From Limnohabitans sp. G3-2 (GTDB lineage: Bacteria; Pseudomonadota; Gammaproteobacteria; Burkholderiales; Burkholderiaceae_C): a stretch of 64,000 nt of DNA. The notes beneath the pieces were generated by a model that ran no database searches, was not told where the DNA came from, and saw only the letters and a list, made by a program, of their open reading frames with translations. The stretch is from positions 124,001 through 188,000 of the forward strand of contig NZ_NESG01000006.1 of the NCBI RefSeq assembly GCF_002778275.1, written 5' to 3'. Made by a program: the position numbers and the translations under genes. This document shows positions 10,561 through 18,878 of the stretch, one piece after another. The first letter of the stretch is position 1; each line of letters begins with the position of its first letter.

Positions 10561-12048
10561 ATGATGGACAACTCCAGTTGGATGACGGTTTATCCGGAGA
10601 TCGTGTTGCTGGTCATGGCCTGCGTCATCGCGCTGGTCGACCTCTTCGTGAAAAGCCCCAAGCGCACTGCCACCTACGCTCTGACCTTGTTGTCATTGGG
10701 CGGTGTGGCTGCGCTGCATGCGCTGTATGCAGACGCTGGGCACACCGTGTATGGCTTTGGCCGCTTGGTGGTGAGTGACCCGATGGGGCATTGGCTGCGC
10801 TGCTTTGCCACGATCGCCGTGATGGTCACCTTGGTCTACTCGCGCCCTTATGCGTTTGATCGCGACATGTTGCGTGGCGGGGAGTTGTTCAGCCTGAGCA
10901 TGTTCGCTTTGTTGGGCATGAGCTTCATGATCTCGGGTCAGAATTTCATCGTGATCTATCTGGGCCTGGAGCTCTTGACCTTGTCGAGCTATGCCTTGGT
11001 GGCCCTGCGCCGTGACCACACGCAAGCCACCGAAGCGGCCATGAAGTACTTTGTGCTGGGTGCCATGGCCTCGGGTTTCTTGCTCTACGGCATGTCCATG
11101 ATGTATGGCGCGACCGGCAGCCTCGAGTTGTCCGAAGTCTTGAAGGCGATTGCCACCGGGCAAGTCAACCACCAGGTGCTGGTGTTCGGTCTGGTGTTCA
11201 TCGTGTCGGGCTTGGCGTTCAAAATTGGCGCCGTGCCCTTCCACATGTGGATTCCCGACGTTTACCAAGGCGCGCCCACTGCCGCCACCTTGATGATCGG
11301 TGGTGCGCCCAAGTTGGCGGCTTTCGCCATCATGATCCGATTGCTGGTGGAAGGCTTGCTGCCCTTGGCGTTTGACTGGCAGCAGATGCTGTCGGTCTTG
11401 GCGATCGGCTCGCTCCTCATCGGTAACCTCGCGGCCATCGCGCAGACAAACCTCAAGCGCATGCTGGCCTATTCGACCATCGCCCAAATGGGTTTTGTCT
11501 TGCTGGGTTTTGTGGCTGGGGTCATCAACGGCCAAACCACTTTGGCGGCCAACGCGTACAGCTCGGCCATGTTCTACATCGTCTCTTACGTGTTGACCAC
11601 CTTGGCCGCTTTCGGCGTGATCATGTTGCTGGCGCGTCAAGGTTTTGAGAGCGAAGAAATCACCGACTTGGCGGGCTTGAACCAGCGCAGCCCCTTGTAT
11701 GCGGGCGTGATGGCGATCTGTCTGTTCTCCATGGCCGGCATCCCGCCCATGGTGGGTTTCTACGCCAAGCTGTCGGTCTTGCAGTCGCTCTTGGTTTCGG
11801 GCCAAAGCTTCTACATGGGCCTGGCCATCTTTGCCGTGCTCATGTCCTTGATCGGTGCTTTCTATTATTTGCGCGTGGTCAAAGTCATGTACTTCGACGA
11901 ACCCGTCACCGCCACCACCGTGTCCGCCGACACCGATGTGCGTGTGGTGCTGTCCATCAACGGTTTGTTGGTGCTGGTTCTGGGCATCGTGCCGGGTGCT
12001 TTGATGGCGCTGTGCGCCAATTCGGTGGCCCGCATGTTGGCCATCTGA
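10561..12048 (+). CDS. nuoN: NADH-quinone oxidoreductase subunit N (antiporter-like)
   Basis: A 495-residue antiporter-like subunit, the last complex I gene of the operon. The conserved GLELLTLSSYALVALRRD helix, FHMWIPDVYQGAPT and NLKRMLAYSTIAQMG segments are visible. Tandem ATG codons at 10561 and 10564 can start it. The 50-base gap after nuoM is the longest inside the operon. The downstream DUF2818 gene begins ten bases after the stop and is probably co-transcribed. Confidence 0.96.
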   Translation: MMDNSSWMTVYPEIVLLVMACVIALVDLFVKSPKRTATYALTLLSLGGVAALHALYADAGHTVYGFGRLVVSDPMGHWLRCFATIAVMVTLVYSRPYAFDRDMLRGGELFSLSMFALLGMSFMISGQNFIVIYLGLELLTLSSYALVALRRDHTQATEAAMKYFVLGAMASGFLLYGMSMMYGATGSLELSEVLKAIATGQVNHQVLVFGLVFIVSGLAFKIGAVPFHMWIPDVYQGAPTAATLMIGGAPKLAAFAIMIRLLVEGLLPLAFDWQQMLSVLAIGSLLIGNLAAIAQTNLKRMLAYSTIAQMGFVLLGFVAGVINGQTTLAANAYSSAMFYIVSYVLTTLAAFGVIMLLARQGFESEEITDLAGLNQRSPLYAGVMAICLFSMAGIPPMVGFYAKLSVLQSLLVSGQSFYMGLAIFAVLMSLIGAFYYLRVVKVMYFDEPVTATTVSADTDVRVVLSINGLLVLVLGIVPGALMALCANSVARMLAI

Positions 12049-12058
12049 CCTGACGGCC

Positions 12059-12361
12059 ATGAGCACCTCTTCGCAAATTGTCATCTTGGTGTTGCTGGCT
12101 TTGCTGGCCGCCAATTTGCCTTTTGCCAACCAACGCATTTTGGTGGTCGGGCCTCACCGCGAGGCCAAACCCCTTGTGTGGCGGCTGGCCGAATTGGTGC
12201 TGCTGTATTTTGTGGTCGGTGGGGTGGGCTTGGCCCTCGAAAACCACGGCGGCCAAATCGCACCGCAAGGGTGGGAGTTTTATGCGGTGACAGGCACCAT
12301 GTTTGTGACCTTGGCATTCCCCGGTTTTGTTTACCGCTACCTCATGCACCGTCCACATTGA
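12059..12361 (+). CDS. DUF2818 family small membrane protein
   Basis: A 100-residue protein with about three hydrophobic segments (residues ~3-20, ~45-62 and ~80-95), fitting the DUF2818 family that commonly follows nuoN in Burkholderiales. No catalytic motif is visible. Its ten-base spacing from nuoN suggests the same transcript and possibly a link to complex I assembly or stability, but that rests on location only. The function is unknown. Confidence 0.8.
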   Translation: MSTSSQIVILVLLALLAANLPFANQRILVVGPHREAKPLVWRLAELVLLYFVVGGVGLALENHGGQIAPQGWEFYAVTGTMFVTLAFPGFVYRYLMHRPH

Positions 12362-12396
12362 GCGGGTATCGGCCTTCTCAGCCTGCGACATTGCCC

Positions 12397-12981
12397 ATGA
12401 CCGATGCCCATCTGATCGAGCGCCAGGTCAGCCAGGAAGAGTTGCTGCGTGGCCATTTTTTGCACGCGTTTCGAGACACCGTGCGCCTGCCCAACCAAGC
12501 GTTGGCCACCCGTGAATACGTGGTGCACCCCGGCGCCGTCATGGTCATTCCGCTGTTGGAGACGCCTGAGGGCCTGAAGCTGGTCCTGGAGCGGCAATAC
12601 CGTTACCCGGTGGGCCAGGTGATGATCGAGTTTCCGGCGGGCAAGCGCGATGCCGGCGAAGACCCATGGCGGTGTGCACAGCGCGAACTGCAAGAGGAAA
12701 CCGGTTACACCGCAGGCCAGTGGGCCAGGGCAGGGGTCCTGCACCCGGTGATCGCTTATTCCACCGAGGTCATTGAAATTTGGTTTGCCAAAGACTTGCG
12801 CTTGGGGGCGCGTCAACTCGATGCCGAAGAGTTTTTGGACGTGTTCACCGCAACGCCAGCGCAATTGATGGACTGGTGCAGGGATGGCCAGGTGAGCGAC
12901 GCCAAAACCCTCACCGGTGCGCTTTGGTTGCAAAACACCTTGTCTGGGTCATGGCCCTTGGTTTGGCAAAGTTTGGACTGA
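12397..12981 (+). CDS. NUDIX hydrolase, ADP-ribose pyrophosphatase-like
   Basis: A 194-residue cytoplasmic hydrolase. The Nudix box GX5EX7REUXEEXGU is met exactly, ending in RELQEETGY around residues 88-110. The flanking sequence (LVLERQYRYPVGQVMIEFPAG before the box) resembles ADP-ribose pyrophosphatases of the NudF type, which split ADP-ribose to AMP and ribose 5-phosphate. The ATG at 12397 (MTDAHLIERQ) was chosen; the frame is open further upstream but enters the DUF2818 gene. Being downstream of nuo, it may process NAD(H) breakdown products. That link is inference. Confidence 0.85.
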   Translation: MTDAHLIERQVSQEELLRGHFLHAFRDTVRLPNQALATREYVVHPGAVMVIPLLETPEGLKLVLERQYRYPVGQVMIEFPAGKRDAGEDPWRCAQRELQEETGYTAGQWARAGVLHPVIAYSTEVIEIWFAKDLRLGARQLDAEEFLDVFTATPAQLMDWCRDGQVSDAKTLTGALWLQNTLSGSWPLVWQSLD

Positions 12982-12993
12982 GCGCGCGACCCC

Positions 12994-13536
12994 ATGAAAG
13001 TGCTGGATCTTCAATGTGCGCAGGGCCACAGCTTTGAAGGCTGGTTTGGTTCCCAAGACGATTACGACAGCCAGCGCGCCAGGGGCTTGGTGACTTGTCC
13101 TGTGTGCAACGACAGCGACATCACCAAAATGCTCTCGGCGCCTCGCTTGAATTTGGGCCATGGCGCCCCGCCTGCGGCTGCCACCGCGCCCAATGATGCG
13201 GCGCCAGGAGGCCAGCACCTGCCTGCCCCAGCACCTGCCTCAGCACCTGCGCCTGAGCCGGGTTCTCCAGCCGCCGCTTCTGGCCTTGCGCTGAACCCAG
13301 AGACTTTGCGTCAGATGCAAGCGGCCATGATGAAGATGGTCCGCCACGTCATGGCCAACACCGAGGATGTGGGGTCGCAGTTTGCCGAGGAGGCCCGCAA
13401 AATTCATTACGGCGAGCGTGAGGAGCGCAACATCCGCGGCCAAGCGAGCCGTGAAGAAACCGAAGCTCTCATCGACGAAGGCATCGACGTCATGCCCCTT
13501 CCCGTGCCAGAAAACCTCAAAGGCCCGCTGCAGTGA
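12994..13536 (+). CDS. DUF1178 family protein
   Basis: A 180-residue protein with an N-terminal zinc-ribbon-like pattern (CAQGHSFEGWF, then CPVCND) typical of DUF1178. A proline/alanine-rich linker covers residues ~50-95 (repeated APAPASAPAPEP-like residues), followed by a conserved C-terminal half containing AEEARKIHYGE. It begins 12 bases after the NUDIX gene, so it probably ends the long nuo-linked operon. The function is unknown. Confidence 0.85.
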   Translation: MKVLDLQCAQGHSFEGWFGSQDDYDSQRARGLVTCPVCNDSDITKMLSAPRLNLGHGAPPAAATAPNDAAPGGQHLPAPAPASAPAPEPGSPAAASGLALNPETLRQMQAAMMKMVRHVMANTEDVGSQFAEEARKIHYGEREERNIRGQASREETEALIDEGIDVMPLPVPENLKGPLQ

Positions 13537-13596
13537 GTGCCACGGCACACCTTGTGTCACGGTTTCACAGTGCCCCACTGTGCCCTTCTCTGCCCT

Positions 13597-13670
13597 TGTA
13601 GGCGCGAGCCCCCGCTCGCGAATGACTTTCTCGCCACAGCATTTGTTCGGCCGCAGGGGCGAGCGCCCAC
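13597..13670 (+). repeat. Solitary REP-like palindrome pair
   Basis: One unit of the REP-like family lies between the DUF1178 gene and arfB. The left hairpin has head TGTAGG, a GCGAGC/GCTCGC stem and a CCCC loop. After about 23 bases comes the right hairpin with the inverse element (GGCCGC, AGGG, then a diverged arm GCGAGC). The right arm no longer pairs perfectly, suggesting an old copy. The rest of the 150-base gap holds nothing else recognised. Confidence 0.75.
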
Positions 13671-13687
13671 CAAGAAAAGGCTGCAAC

Positions 13688-14089
13688 ATGAAACACGCCC
13701 TGCACATCGACGATGCCGAAGTTGAACTCTCGGCCATTCGGGCGCAAGGCCCGGGCGGCCAAAACGTCAACAAAGTGTGCAGCGCCATCCAGCTGCGCTT
13801 CGATGTGGCCGGGTCTGCTTTGCCCGACGACGTCAAGCAGCGTTGGCTGCAATCCGGCGACAGCCGATTGACGCAAGAGGGTGTCTTCATCCTCAAAGCC
13901 CAAAAACACCGCACGCAAGAAGCCAACCGGGTGGACGCCTGGGCCAGGCTTTACGAAACGCTGGACCTGTACGCCAAGCCCCCCAAAACCCGAAAAGCCA
14001 CCAAGCCGACGCATGGCTCAGTGAAAAGGCGGCTGCAAGGCAAAGCCATCCAGTCAAAGATCAAGGCATCGAGGCAGGGCAGGGACTGA
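13688..14089 (+). CDS. arfB: Alternative ribosome-rescue factor / peptidyl-tRNA hydrolase ArfB
   Basis: A 133-residue RF1-like hydrolase that frees stalled ribosomes on non-stop mRNA. The catalytic GPGGQNVNKV motif is at residues ~22-31. The lysine/arginine-rich C-terminal tail from about residue 100 matches the part that threads into the empty mRNA channel. The length fits ArfB (YaeJ), not full release factors. The ATG at 13688 follows GAAAAGG as a ribosome-binding site. It is a single gene after a REP-like unit, with no tight operon partner. Confidence 0.93.
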   Translation: MKHALHIDDAEVELSAIRAQGPGGQNVNKVCSAIQLRFDVAGSALPDDVKQRWLQSGDSRLTQEGVFILKAQKHRTQEANRVDAWARLYETLDLYAKPPKTRKATKPTHGSVKRRLQGKAIQSKIKASRQGRD

Positions 14090-14140
14090 GTTTTCATGGG
14101 GGTTGGCCATGGATATGCCCTGTGAAACACCGACGGGTGC

Positions 14141-15454
14141 TCACCGCGGCTTGATCGGCACCATGCTCACCAAGCTGCGGGCACTTTGTGTGTAGCCCTC
14201 GGGGGTGAGGTGCAGCAGGTCGGCTTGCATCCAGCCCTTGGCCCACCAGCGTTGTGCCGAGCCCGGCCCGCCCATGGCTTTTTGCCAGTGCCAATGGGCG
14301 CAGCCCTGGGCGATGGCCAGGCGGTATTGGCTGTCGTTGATCAAGCGAACGTGGGTGGATGACTTTTGGGCATCGGGCGGGCCCATCAAAACGCAGCGGG
14401 CCCGGGGGTAGGCGGCCTTGAGGCGGGAGAGGCTCGCGCTGATCTGTTGTTCGTACACAGCGACTTTGAAGTCCGGGTCCAGCGACTCGTTGGTGCCCGA
14501 TTGCAGAATCACCACGTCATAGCCCTTGCCCAGCGGGTCTTCCCGGCGCAGGTATTCAGGGTTGACGGTGCGCCAGCCTTTGGCGGTGGCGCCGGGGATG
14601 CTGAACACATCCAGAATCACCCGGCTTGGGGCCTCGTACACAGGCGCAATGCCATCGATGCGAGCGCCCCCCGCCAAGACCCGCAATTGCAGTGTGGCCC
14701 AAGGCAAGTCGGCCTGTACGCGCAGGCGCGCAGGGCCGCCCGCTGGGACTTGGACAACCGATTCGGTGCCACCGTCGACGGTGATGCCCAAGGTCAAGCC
14801 CTTGTCGGTGCTGTCTTTGGTCAAGTGAATGTCGGCCCATTTCACACGCGTTTGCGGGCTGGGGTAGCGAAAGTCCAGCCACAGAAAAGCCCCGGCTTGG
14901 GCGGTCTGGAGGGCACTGAGTGACTTGGCATGGTTGTCAGGCCCCTCTTTGCTGGTGCGGTAGGCCAGGCTCAATTGCCAATCGTCGCTCAGGCAAACCC
15001 GCCGCAGGGGGTGGCGAACCCCCTTGAGACCCCAAGTCGGGGCCATGAAACTGGGGTGGGTTTGGGCCAAGGGCAGCCGAAGGGCCTCCAGCATGCTGTC
15101 GGCAAAGGTGCCTGAAGCCGTGTGGCTGTCACCCCAAAGCCCTATTTTGAGGGCGTTGGGCTGGGCGTTGGCCGGCGGTGTGGGCATCCAGGCCAATGGC
15201 GTGAAGACGGCTTGGGCCAGCCCAGTGGCTTCGGCGATGGGGCGGCTGGCCTGTTGCCGCGCTTTGGGCTGCGGGCATTGGAGTTCCCCCGGATCGCCCA
15301 GCCCGGCCACGCGCAGCACGGCCGTGTCGGCCGCGGCCAGGGTGCTGGCTGAGCCGAAGGCGGCCACGATGACCCAGGCCAGCGTGTATTTTGGAAGGAT
15401 AGCGTTCAGAAAAAGGTCCCTGCAAGCGCGGTGAGCCATGGTTTTACCACTCAA
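14141..15454 (-). CDS. Secreted SGNH/GDSL hydrolase (first of two paralogues)
   Basis: A 437-residue protein starting at MSGKTMAHRAC or the next ATG (MAHRACRDL). A hydrophobic stretch near residues 20-45 ending in STLAAAD suggests an exported protein. SGNH blocks are visible: GLWGDSHTASG (block I serine), QSGTNES (block III asparagine) and DLLHLTPEGY (block V Asp/His). It is paralogous to the protein at 18875-20329: both share the GDSH block and a downstream VR..RR/VRKTCLS segment. An esterase or acetyl-transfer role on an envelope glycan is likely from the neighbouring acyltransferase and glucosaminidase; the substrate is unknown. Confidence 0.82.
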   Translation of the reverse strand: MSGKTMAHRACRDLFLNAILPKYTLAWVIVAAFGSASTLAAADTAVLRVAGLGDPGELQCPQPKARQQASRPIAEATGLAQAVFTPLAWMPTPPANAQPNALKIGLWGDSHTASGTFADSMLEALRLPLAQTHPSFMAPTWGLKGVRHPLRRVCLSDDWQLSLAYRTSKEGPDNHAKSLSALQTAQAGAFLWLDFRYPSPQTRVKWADIHLTKDSTDKGLTLGITVDGGTESVVQVPAGGPARLRVQADLPWATLQLRVLAGGARIDGIAPVYEAPSRVILDVFSIPGATAKGWRTVNPEYLRREDPLGKGYDVVILQSGTNESLDPDFKVAVYEQQISASLSRLKAAYPRARCVLMGPPDAQKSSTHVRLINDSQYRLAIAQGCAHWHWQKAMGGPGSAQRWWAKGWMQADLLHLTPEGYTQSARSLVSMVPIKPR

Positions 15455-15601
15455 ATGGGAGGATCGGGCGGGTGGATGACACCCAAGTGGGCGAAGGCAG
15501 GCCGGAACTTGGGCCTGGAAATTGCTTGAATGGATCGAACTGTGGAATAACCGTCAATTTTGAGAGCCTGAACAACGCCATCACGGTGCCCCCCTGAAGC
15601 C

Positions 15602-16810
15602 ATGACACTGCTTGCCACGCCATTTGCCCCTGCGGCGTCCGATGCCTCGGACCGCCTGGCGGGTGCGTCTGCGCGTTCAGGCCCTTTGCCTTCATCCACG
15701 GGTGCGCAGCAAGGCGTGGCCTTTTCGCAGGCTTTGTCCAAGCTCAAACCGACAGCGGACGTGGTCACCGTCCGCCCGGGCGACACCCTGAGTGGCCTCA
15801 TCCAAAAGCAGTTGAAAGACACCCATTCACCCCTGCAGCTCTCGGGGGAGCAGTTGTACCGGGTGGCGCTGAAGGTGGCCGCGGACAATGGGATTGCCAA
15901 CGCCAACTTGATTTATCCCGACCAGCGCATTGACTTGTCGTCGGCGCAGCCTTTGGCCTTGGCCGAAGCGCTGAACCCCGACCGTTCGGTTACCCCTTAC
16001 GCCAAAGCCCAGTCCTCCGACTTGAACACTGCGGGCCCCCATCTGGGCGGCCAGGGTCATGCCGTGGGGCAGCGCGCCTTCTTGGCCCAACATGCGCAGG
16101 CGGCCCAGCAGGCCCAAGCCACCAGCGGCATTCCGGCCACATTCATGGTGGCCCAAGCCGCTTTGGAGACGGGCTGGGGGCAGCGTGAGATCCGCTTTGA
16201 AGATGGCCGCAGCTCGCACAACCTGTTTGGCATTCGTGCTGGGGGCAACTGGAAGGGGCCTGTGGCCGAGGTTTGGACCACCGAATTTGTGAACGGCAGC
16301 GCACAAAAAGTGCGGGGCCAATTTCGTGCTTACGGCAGTTACGAAGAGTCATTCAAGGACTATGCCCGGCTGATCAGCCAAAATCCGCGCTACGCGCCCG
16401 CCATGCGGCAACTGGACAACCCGCAAGCCTTTGCCTCTGCTTTGCAGCAAGCGGGTTACGCCACGGCACCCAACTACGCCAGCGTGTTGGCTTCCATGAT
16501 CGAAAAAACGCAACGCCTACAAGGCACTGCGGCGCCCACCTTGGCGGGATTGAACGCGCCAGGCAGGGCTCAGCCCATGGGCGGCATGATGCCGACCACG
16601 GCGCAAATGCTCAGCATGCGGCAAGGCGGACAGGGCACCTCTGAAGCCGCCCTGGGGCTCATGAACAGCGCGCTCAACACTTTGCCTGGGGGGCAAGGTG
16701 CCACCTTGGTGGGACTTCGCCAGTGGCGCCAGTCGCCCTATGCCGAATTGAGCCTGCCCACCCCCACACCGAACCCCTTGAACACGCCCATCCCCATCCT
16801 TCGGCCCTGA
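15602..16810 (+). CDS. LysM-like and glucosaminidase (FlgJ-type) protein
   Basis: A 402-residue cell-wall hydrolase. Residues ~53-112 form a LysM-like module (TVRPGDTLSGLI ... YPDQRIDL). Residues ~160-305 form a glucosaminidase domain like the C-terminal half of FlgJ, with the catalytic-glutamate region AQAALETGWGQ and the NLFGIRAGGNWKG segment. The C-terminus is low complexity and ends in a proline-rich tail. No clear signal peptide is visible, as in FlgJ, so export may use another route or the true start may differ. It lies divergent from one SGNH gene and convergent with the acyltransferase, which suggests a shared role in peptidoglycan remodelling. Confidence 0.85.
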   Translation: MTLLATPFAPAASDASDRLAGASARSGPLPSSTGAQQGVAFSQALSKLKPTADVVTVRPGDTLSGLIQKQLKDTHSPLQLSGEQLYRVALKVAADNGIANANLIYPDQRIDLSSAQPLALAEALNPDRSVTPYAKAQSSDLNTAGPHLGGQGHAVGQRAFLAQHAQAAQQAQATSGIPATFMVAQAALETGWGQREIRFEDGRSSHNLFGIRAGGNWKGPVAEVWTTEFVNGSAQKVRGQFRAYGSYEESFKDYARLISQNPRYAPAMRQLDNPQAFASALQQAGYATAPNYASVLASMIEKTQRLQGTAAPTLAGLNAPGRAQPMGGMMPTTAQMLSMRQGGQGTSEAALGLMNSALNTLPGGQGATLVGLRQWRQSPYAELSLPTPTPNPLNTPIPILRP

Positions 16811-16826
16811 GCGGAGGGGGTCACCC

Positions 16827-18878
16827 TCATTGCTCGGGTGGCTTGGGCTGAGTGCCCGATGGCGAGGGGCTTGGCGAAGCCGTTGACGCAGAGGGCTGTG
16901 CGCTTGCCCCGGGTGTGCTGGAAGTACCGGATGTGCCAGATGAACCGGATGTACCGGGTGGGTTGGGGCGCTCGCCCGCGGAAGGATCGGCGGGCATCCC
17001 CTCTGGGGCCGCGGGCGTGGCCGTTGCACCCGATGGCACCGCCGTTGGGGCAGGCGGGGGCAGTTGCGGGCGTTTGACTTGTCGAAGCGAAGGCCCTGAC
17101 AGGGTCACTTCAGGTTGACCCAGAGCCATTCGGATCTGTTGGTAATAGGCATGAATACCGCTGCCCGAGAGGTGGATGCCGTCTTGCACAAAGTAAGCGG
17201 GGTTGCTTTGGCCCATCTCGTGCCAGTCCACCAAGCGCACGTTGTCAAACGCCTGGCTGACCTTGGCGATCAGCGCGTTGTTGGGGCCGGTCCAGCGCCG
17301 TGCGCCATAGACATTGAGCACCACCACCGTTTTGCGGTCGGCCAGTTGTTCCAGCAAAGCCCGAAACTGTTTTTCACTCAAATAGCCATTGGTGCCCAAG
17401 TGGATGACCGTGGCGTCCCCCAGCTGCGCTTCGCTTTTCAGGCTTTGCACCAGTTTCAGGCCCTCGCTGCCTTGGCGGCCCACTTTGGCTTCGATGCGGG
17501 CCGCAGGCAAATGGCGCAGCAAATAAGGACTGGCACCCAGCAAAACCGAGTCGCCCACCAGCGTGACCCGCTGGTAAGCCGAGCCTGCCGGGTTCGGCTG
17601 GGCTGAGGCCGCGGAGACGGCCGGCTTCGATGGGGTGGGCAAAGCCGTGCGGGGGTTGGGCACGGGGGTCGTGGCCTGCACGGCGGGGAGGGGGGACGTG
17701 GTGGGGGCACTGCCGCTGAGTGTGTGCATGAAACCCAAAACACCGACATTGACGCACACCAGCGCTGCGAGACCGATCCAAGTGCGGCGCCCCCAGGCCT
17801 TGCGAGAGCCGGCGACCCAAGGCTTTTCAACCCAGCGGTAGGAGGCTTCGGCACAGGCCAGCGTCAGTGCCAAGCGGGTAACAAGGACCCCGCTCAGCTC
17901 CAGCGCATTGGCCTGCGGGGAGGGTTTGAGCCAAATCACCACAGGCCAATGCCACAGGTACAGAGAATAAGAGCGGGCGCCGAGCCACAGCATCGGGCGG
18001 GTGGAGAGCATCCAAGCCACCCAAGTGCCTTCACGTGTGCTGGCCACAATCACCAGACCCGTGAGGACGGCGACCCCTAAAAATCCACCTTGGTAGAGCC
18101 CGGGCATGCCTTCGTGGGTTTCGGCCATGGCCCAGATCAGGGTGGCCAAGGCGGCTGTTCCGGCCAGGTTGAGCACTTCGTCGCTGGTGGCGGACGTCAG
18201 GCGAAGTTTCCAAGGGTTCCACCAGGCGGCCAAGGCCGATCCGGTCAACAAGCCCATCAAGTGGGTGTCGGTGCCCAGGTACACGCGGCTGGGATCGCCG
18301 CCGTCGATCTGCGTGAGGTACAGCCAAGCCATCCAAGCCGTGCTGGCCACTGCAATGCCGGCAGCCGCCAATCCCAAACCCGTTTTGCCTGTTTTGTTCA
18401 GCAGCCCCAAGGCCAGCAGCGGCCACAGCAGGTAGTACTGCTCTTCCACGGCCAATGACCACAAGTGCTGGAGCAGCCGGGGTTGTTCGATGGCCTCGAA
18501 GTAGGACTGTTGCGCCACAATTTGCCACCAGTTGGACAGGTAGAAAAATGCGGCGGGCAGGTCTTCCGCCAAGCGCGGCAGAGCCTCCGGCAGCACCATG
18601 GGCGTGATGGCCACCAGCCACAGCAGCATGACCAAGGCGGCCGGAAACAGGCGGCGTGCCCGGCGCAGGTAAAACGCTGCAAAGTCGATGCGACCGGCTC
18701 GCGCGTGTTCTTGCAACAACAGCGCGGTGATGATGAAACCCGACACCGTGAAGAAAATGTCCACCCCCAGAAAACCAGCGGGTAAAAAGTTGCCCAGATT
18801 CAGGTGGTAACCGACGACGGCCAGCACGGCCACACCGCGCAAACCATCGAGACCGGGCAATCGGGCCAATGCGCTCAT
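16827..18878 (-). CDS. Acyltransferase-3 / SGNH fusion protein (OafA-like)
   Basis: A 683-residue membrane enzyme. Residues ~1-370 are an acyltransferase-3 domain with about ten helices: LPGLDGLRGVAVLAVVGYH carries the conserved His, followed by FFTVSGFIIT and FYLRRARRLFP. Residues ~440-600 are a periplasmic SGNH domain (GDSVLLGAS, HLGTNGYLS, DGIHLSGSG). The last ~75 residues are a Pro/Ser/Thr/Gly-rich tail. Such fusions move acetyl groups from the cytoplasm onto surface sugars. Its start overlaps the stop of the upstream SGNH gene (ATGA), so the two form an operon. O-acetylation of peptidoglycan or another glycan is the likely job; the target is not determined. Confidence 0.88.
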   Translation of the reverse strand: MSALARLPGLDGLRGVAVLAVVGYHLNLGNFLPAGFLGVDIFFTVSGFIITALLLQEHARAGRIDFAAFYLRRARRLFPAALVMLLWLVAITPMVLPEALPRLAEDLPAAFFYLSNWWQIVAQQSYFEAIEQPRLLQHLWSLAVEEQYYLLWPLLALGLLNKTGKTGLGLAAAGIAVASTAWMAWLYLTQIDGGDPSRVYLGTDTHLMGLLTGSALAAWWNPWKLRLTSATSDEVLNLAGTAALATLIWAMAETHEGMPGLYQGGFLGVAVLTGLVIVASTREGTWVAWMLSTRPMLWLGARSYSLYLWHWPVVIWLKPSPQANALELSGVLVTRLALTLACAEASYRWVEKPWVAGSRKAWGRRTWIGLAALVCVNVGVLGFMHTLSGSAPTTSPLPAVQATTPVPNPRTALPTPSKPAVSAASAQPNPAGSAYQRVTLVGDSVLLGASPYLLRHLPAARIEAKVGRQGSEGLKLVQSLKSEAQLGDATVIHLGTNGYLSEKQFRALLEQLADRKTVVVLNVYGARRWTGPNNALIAKVSQAFDNVRLVDWHEMGQSNPAYFVQDGIHLSGSGIHAYYQQIRMALGQPEVTLSGPSLRQVKRPQLPPPAPTAVPSGATATPAAPEGMPADPSAGERPNPPGTSGSSGTSGTSSTPGASAQPSASTASPSPSPSGTQPKPPEQ